NCBI GenBank assembly: GCA_041398825.1
Contig: JAWKTX010000003.1
Coordinates: 1-64,000, forward strand
Direction of reading: 5' to 3'
DNA length: 64,000 nt
Source: Planctomycetaceae bacterium
GTDB taxonomy: Bacteria; Planctomycetota; Planctomycetia; Planctomycetales; Planctomycetaceae
Below the pieces are notes generated by a model. The model was not told the DNA's origin and ran no database searches. It saw only the letters and a program-made list of their open reading frames with translations. Shown here piece after piece: positions 61,718-64,000 of the stretch. The number at the start of each line of letters is the position of its first letter. Position 1 is the first letter of the stretch. The position numbers and the translations under genes are program-made.

Positions 61718-62254
61718 TCAGACGTTTAGTGCCGAGTAACCCGAGTGGTGTGGCACTGGCAATGTTTGCTCAGCGCGAGTGATCTTTCTTGCCTTGATCT
61801 TATCCTGAATCCGCATCAGGCCTTCGAGCAACGCTTCTGGACGAGGCGGGCATCCCGGAACATAAACATCAACCGGAACGACCAGGTCAACGCCCTTGAC
61901 GACGTGATAACCGTGCTTGAAATAGGGGCCACCACCGACGGTGCAGGCTCCCATGGCAATCACATACTTGGGATCCGGCATCTGTTCGTAGAGACGACGC
62001 ACCCGGCTGGCCATCTTGAATGTCACCGTACCGGCGACAATCATCAGATCGGCCTGTCTTGGCGTTGCCCGGAAGGCACCTGCCCCAAAACGGTCAATGT
62101 CATATTTGCTGGCACCCGCCGCCATCATTTCGATAGCGCAACATGCCAGGCCAAATGTCATCGGCCAGATACTTGACTGTTGACCCCAGTTCAGGGCTTG
62201 TTCAACAGTTGTCGTGATCACGTTCTCCTCGAACCGACCTTCAATCCATGTCAT
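61718..62254 (-). CDS. nuoB: NADH-quinone oxidoreductase subunit B, isolated
   Basis: The 178-residue protein has all four N2-cluster ligands of NuoB: the adjacent pair Cys38-Cys39 (GLACCAIE), Cys104 (GACTVGGG) and Cys135 (VPGCPPRPE). The end, TRAEQTLPVPHHSGYSALNV, is normal. No other complex I genes are present, and it is placed between sufR and sufC. Complex I is an Fe-S enzyme, so co-location with the suf genes may be more than chance, but that is inference. Confidence 0.92.
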   Translation of the reverse strand: MTWIEGRFEENVITTTVEQALNWGQQSSIWPMTFGLACCAIEMMAAGASKYDIDRFGAGAFRATPRQADLMIVAGTVTFKMASRVRRLYEQMPDPKYVIAMGACTVGGGPYFKHGYHVVKGVDLVVPVDVYVPGCPPRPEALLEGLMRIQDKIKARKITRAEQTLPVPHHSGYSALNV

Positions 62255-62420
62255 GTCGCTCGAACCTTTTCAAAACCCAATGAGAAATACATCGATTGCA
62301 CTGACTGAACCCCATCCAGATGCCACCTGTGCGGGAAGTGCAGTCACGGAATCTACCAGCCTCAGTATTCGATGCAATCGACGATGTCTGTTTCCCTGAA
62401 ATGACTTGAATTTCTGCGAT

Positions 62421-63062
62421 TTATCCCGAGGCGGGTTCTTCACTTTTCACGTGAAACTCGCAGCAACTATGCCCGTCTCGACAACGATTTCCAAACTCGA
62501 CAGGAGACCCAAGGACCTGCTCCAGAACCTGACGTTCGACCTGACAGATCGTCTCGTCAATCTCTGCAAGCATCGGAAACGGACAAAAGGTTTCCCGCAG
62601 GATATGAAGACCGCCAGATCGCTCGGCCTCGACACTGAATCCACTGGCCTTCAACTCCGACGCCAGACGCCGAACCCGGTCATCGACGTTAGATTCCTCT
62701 TTCCCACTCTGCTGATATCGCTTCGCAAACGCATCCTGAACCTGACTGATCAGCCGACTTCGCAGCTCGCTGTCTTCAACACCAATAATGGTTTTCCACA
62801 GGACGATCGCAAGTTCCCGATAGTTTTCACCGAGGGCATGCAATCCTTCCGGACTTAGGTGATAGCAGTGGCGTGGTCGCCCACGCGTCTGACTTTGCAA
62901 GTCCGAAAACAAAAGCCCGGCGGATTCAAGACGCGCCAGCCGTTGCCGAATTGCCGTCCGCGTCACTCCCAGCAGATCGCAAAGTTCCGGAATATCCGCA
63001 CCGGAACACCGGTGGATAAATTCGAGAATTTCGCGGTCGCGAGGATCGATGGAGAACTGCAT
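62421..63062 (-). CDS. sufR: SufR-type Fe-S repressor
   Basis: The 213-residue protein has an N-terminal winged HTH (RDREILEFIHRCSGADIPEL, RTAIRQRLARLESAG) and a cysteine-rich C-terminus. The spacing Cys160-x12-Cys173 matches that of cyanobacterial SufR, with further Cys194, Cys200 and Cys201. SufR with a bound cluster represses suf transcription. Its promoter contains an inverted repeat over the -35. It is placed before nuoB and sufC. Confidence 0.88.
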   Translation of the reverse strand: MQFSIDPRDREILEFIHRCSGADIPELCDLLGVTRTAIRQRLARLESAGLLFSDLQSQTRGRPRHCYHLSPEGLHALGENYRELAIVLWKTIIGVEDSELRSRLISQVQDAFAKRYQQSGKEESNVDDRVRRLASELKASGFSVEAERSGGLHILRETFCPFPMLAEIDETICQVERQVLEQVLGSPVEFGNRCRDGHSCCEFHVKSEEPASG

Positions 63063-63127
63063 TGGATATTTCGCAACGAACAGATTCGGTTCCTGAATGC
63101 CAGCAGATATCGACTACTAACGTCAGG

Positions 63128-63169
63128 ATGATACTCATTTCGATCAATTTGGCAATTTAATGTGCCAAA
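63128..63169 (-). promoter_or_regulatory. sufR promoter with inverted-repeat operator
   Basis: TTTGGCA and TGCCAAA form a perfect 7-bp inverted repeat with an 8-base spacer at 63148-63169. On the minus strand TTGCCA (-35, 63155-63150) and TATCAT (-10, 63133-63128) are 16 bp apart, and the right arm of the repeat covers the -35. It is about 60 bp upstream of the sufR start. Binding by SufR is inferred. Confidence 0.7.
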
Positions 63170-63371
63170 AATGACAGAGATGAGATCATGTCTCAGAGAG
63201 TTCCGAAGAGGGCCGATTCGAAGTCGCACTTGCGCGAATCAGGCCAGCGGCGCAGAGTGATCGCCTGAGCAGCACAGGGAAAGCGGACTGGCCCCCACCA
63301 AACGTGTCGGCCGGACGCCATCCATTCGCCGATGCACCCGAATCCGGATGCCGTTCCTGAATCCTTCCAAG
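63170..63371. other. Gap between sufS and sufR, upstream part
   Basis: No gene is supported. It ends at the sufR operator. Confidence 0.4.
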
Positions 63372-64000
63372 TCAACGCCGCAATTTCTTAATCGCGTCTT
63401 TGACTGCGGACACCAGTCGTTCCACATCGTCCAGGGTATTGTACGCTGCGAGACTTGCACGCGTGGTCGCCGTGACTCCCAGATGATCGTGCAGAGGCAT
63501 CGTGCAATGGTGGCCATGGCGTGTGAATACAGCATGCTGGTCCAGGATTGCCGCCAGATCTTCCGGGTGGACGCCCTCGATACGAAAGGAAATGATTCCT
63601 CCCCGTTCTCTGAGCGGAGGACCAAAAATAGTCAGGCCATCCACCTGCAGCAGTTTCTCCCATGCAGATGCCAGAAGCACTTGTTCATGTTTGTGGATTT
63701 GGTTGAGTCCAACGTCCTGAACCCAGCGGATGGCTTCTCCCAAAGCAATCGCCTGAACGATTGGCAATGTTCCGGGCTCAAATCTTGCCGGAGGCTCCGC
63801 CCATTCAGAACGATCGCGGAAGACACGACTGATCATGTGCCCGCCGAAAAGGACAGGATCTGTTTCTTCCAGAGCCTCACGGCTGCCATAGAGAACCCCG
63901 ACCCCGGTTGGTCCGTACAACTTATGTCCACTGAACACCAGAAAATCGACTGGGGCCGACTGAACGTCGGTGGGCAGATGCGGAACGCTTTGTGCCGCGT
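63372..64000 (-). CDS. sufS: SufS-type cysteine desulfurase, C-terminal part
   Basis: The gene runs off the right edge, so the N-terminal half is missing from the window. Visible are the PLP lysine in VFSGHKLYGPTG, the region FEPGTLPIVQAIALGEAIRW, RERGGIISFRIEGVHPEDL and the catalytic cysteine in RHGHHCTMPLHDHLGV. SufS takes sulfur from cysteine for the SufBCD scaffold. It precedes sufR on the same strand with a 309-bp gap that includes the sufR promoter. Confidence 0.95.
   Translation of the reverse strand, partial: AAQSVPHLPTDVQSAPVDFLVFSGHKLYGPTGVGVLYGSREALEETDPVLFGGHMISRVFRDRSEWAEPPARFEPGTLPIVQAIALGEAIRWVQDVGLNQIHKHEQVLLASAWEKLLQVDGLTIFGPPLRERGGIISFRIEGVHPEDLAAILDQHAVFTRHGHHCTMPLHDHLGVTATTRASLAAYNTLDDVERLVSAVKDAIKKLRR

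Noticed and set aside
63182..63371. Short frames between sufS and sufR
   Set aside because: No recognisable product; they are probably non-coding leader.
1..64000. tRNA genes, rRNA genes, CRISPR arrays, riboswitches
   Set aside because: I looked for T-loop signatures, spaced direct repeats and typical riboswitch cores and saw none. A covariance scan could still find a divergent tRNA.

Overview
The window looks like a chromosomal segment of a planctomycete (Planctomycetota, probably order Planctomycetales). The pointers are a type II pseudopilin-like DUF1559 protein, two DUF1501 proteins, a sulfatase, a DUF1080 protein, PEP-CTERM/exosortase genes, a planctomycete-type LEPRCLLS secretion leader, RHS and IS66 debris, and large secreted PQQ/LamG and TPR proteins. 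Genus was not determined. No rRNA, tRNA or CRISPR array was seen.

Layout. 0-13 kb is an accessory, decaying region: a DUF3841 gene and an unrelated planctomycete gene each sit directly behind a copy of the same ~350-400 bp leader. Between them lie a DUF1559 operon, an IS66 remnant fused to a PEP-CTERM remnant, a REP-associated transposase (RAYT) with REP-type repeats, RHS debris and several orphan genes. Beyond the second leader lie small orphan genes (membrane protein, DUF4259) and frameshifted genes (DUF3626 and an unknown secreted protein). 13.6-15.3 kb is an ArsR/SRPBCC operon with a palindromic operator touching the start codon. 16-18.5 kb holds a DUF1501 protein and a guanine/cytidine deaminase-family protein. 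18.7-22.2 kb is a divergent oxyR-katG pair with an exported KatG. 22.9-27.4 kb is a compact PEP-CTERM protein, exosortase, EpsI-like, TPR cluster. 27.7-30.1 kb has glycyl-tRNA synthetase (two frameshifts) convergent with trpA. 30.7-39.1 kb has a TPR-peroxiredoxin protein, an alpha/beta hydrolase, an HtrA protease, a TPR protein and a sulfatase. 39.4-42.4 kb is a four-gene PilM/N/O/P-like operon, every junction an ATGA overlap. 42.4-51.7 kb has a MoxR-type ATPase, DUF2780, sulfate adenylyltransferase, DUF1501, DUF3500, DUF1080, FHA and RRM genes. 52.0-56.0 kb is one large PQQ/LamG gene broken into several frames. 56.3-64.0 kb is a minus-strand Fe-S assembly locus in the order sufS, sufR, nuoB, sufC, doc, sufB, sufD, Rieske-SufT.

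The most distinctive non-gene feature is a family of six ~105-bp palindromic elements, spread from 9 to 56 kb. Each is built like a bidirectional terminator, and five of the six lie just downstream of a gene end. Others are the duplicated leader in front of two unrelated genes, a 17-bp tandem array that grew out of the sufB stop codon, and a SufR-type operator over the sufR promoter.

Several genes that should be intact, including the essential glycyl-tRNA synthetase, carry single-base frame changes while their reading stays conserved on both sides. Either some indels are assembly errors or these are recent pseudogenes. The sequence alone cannot separate the two.
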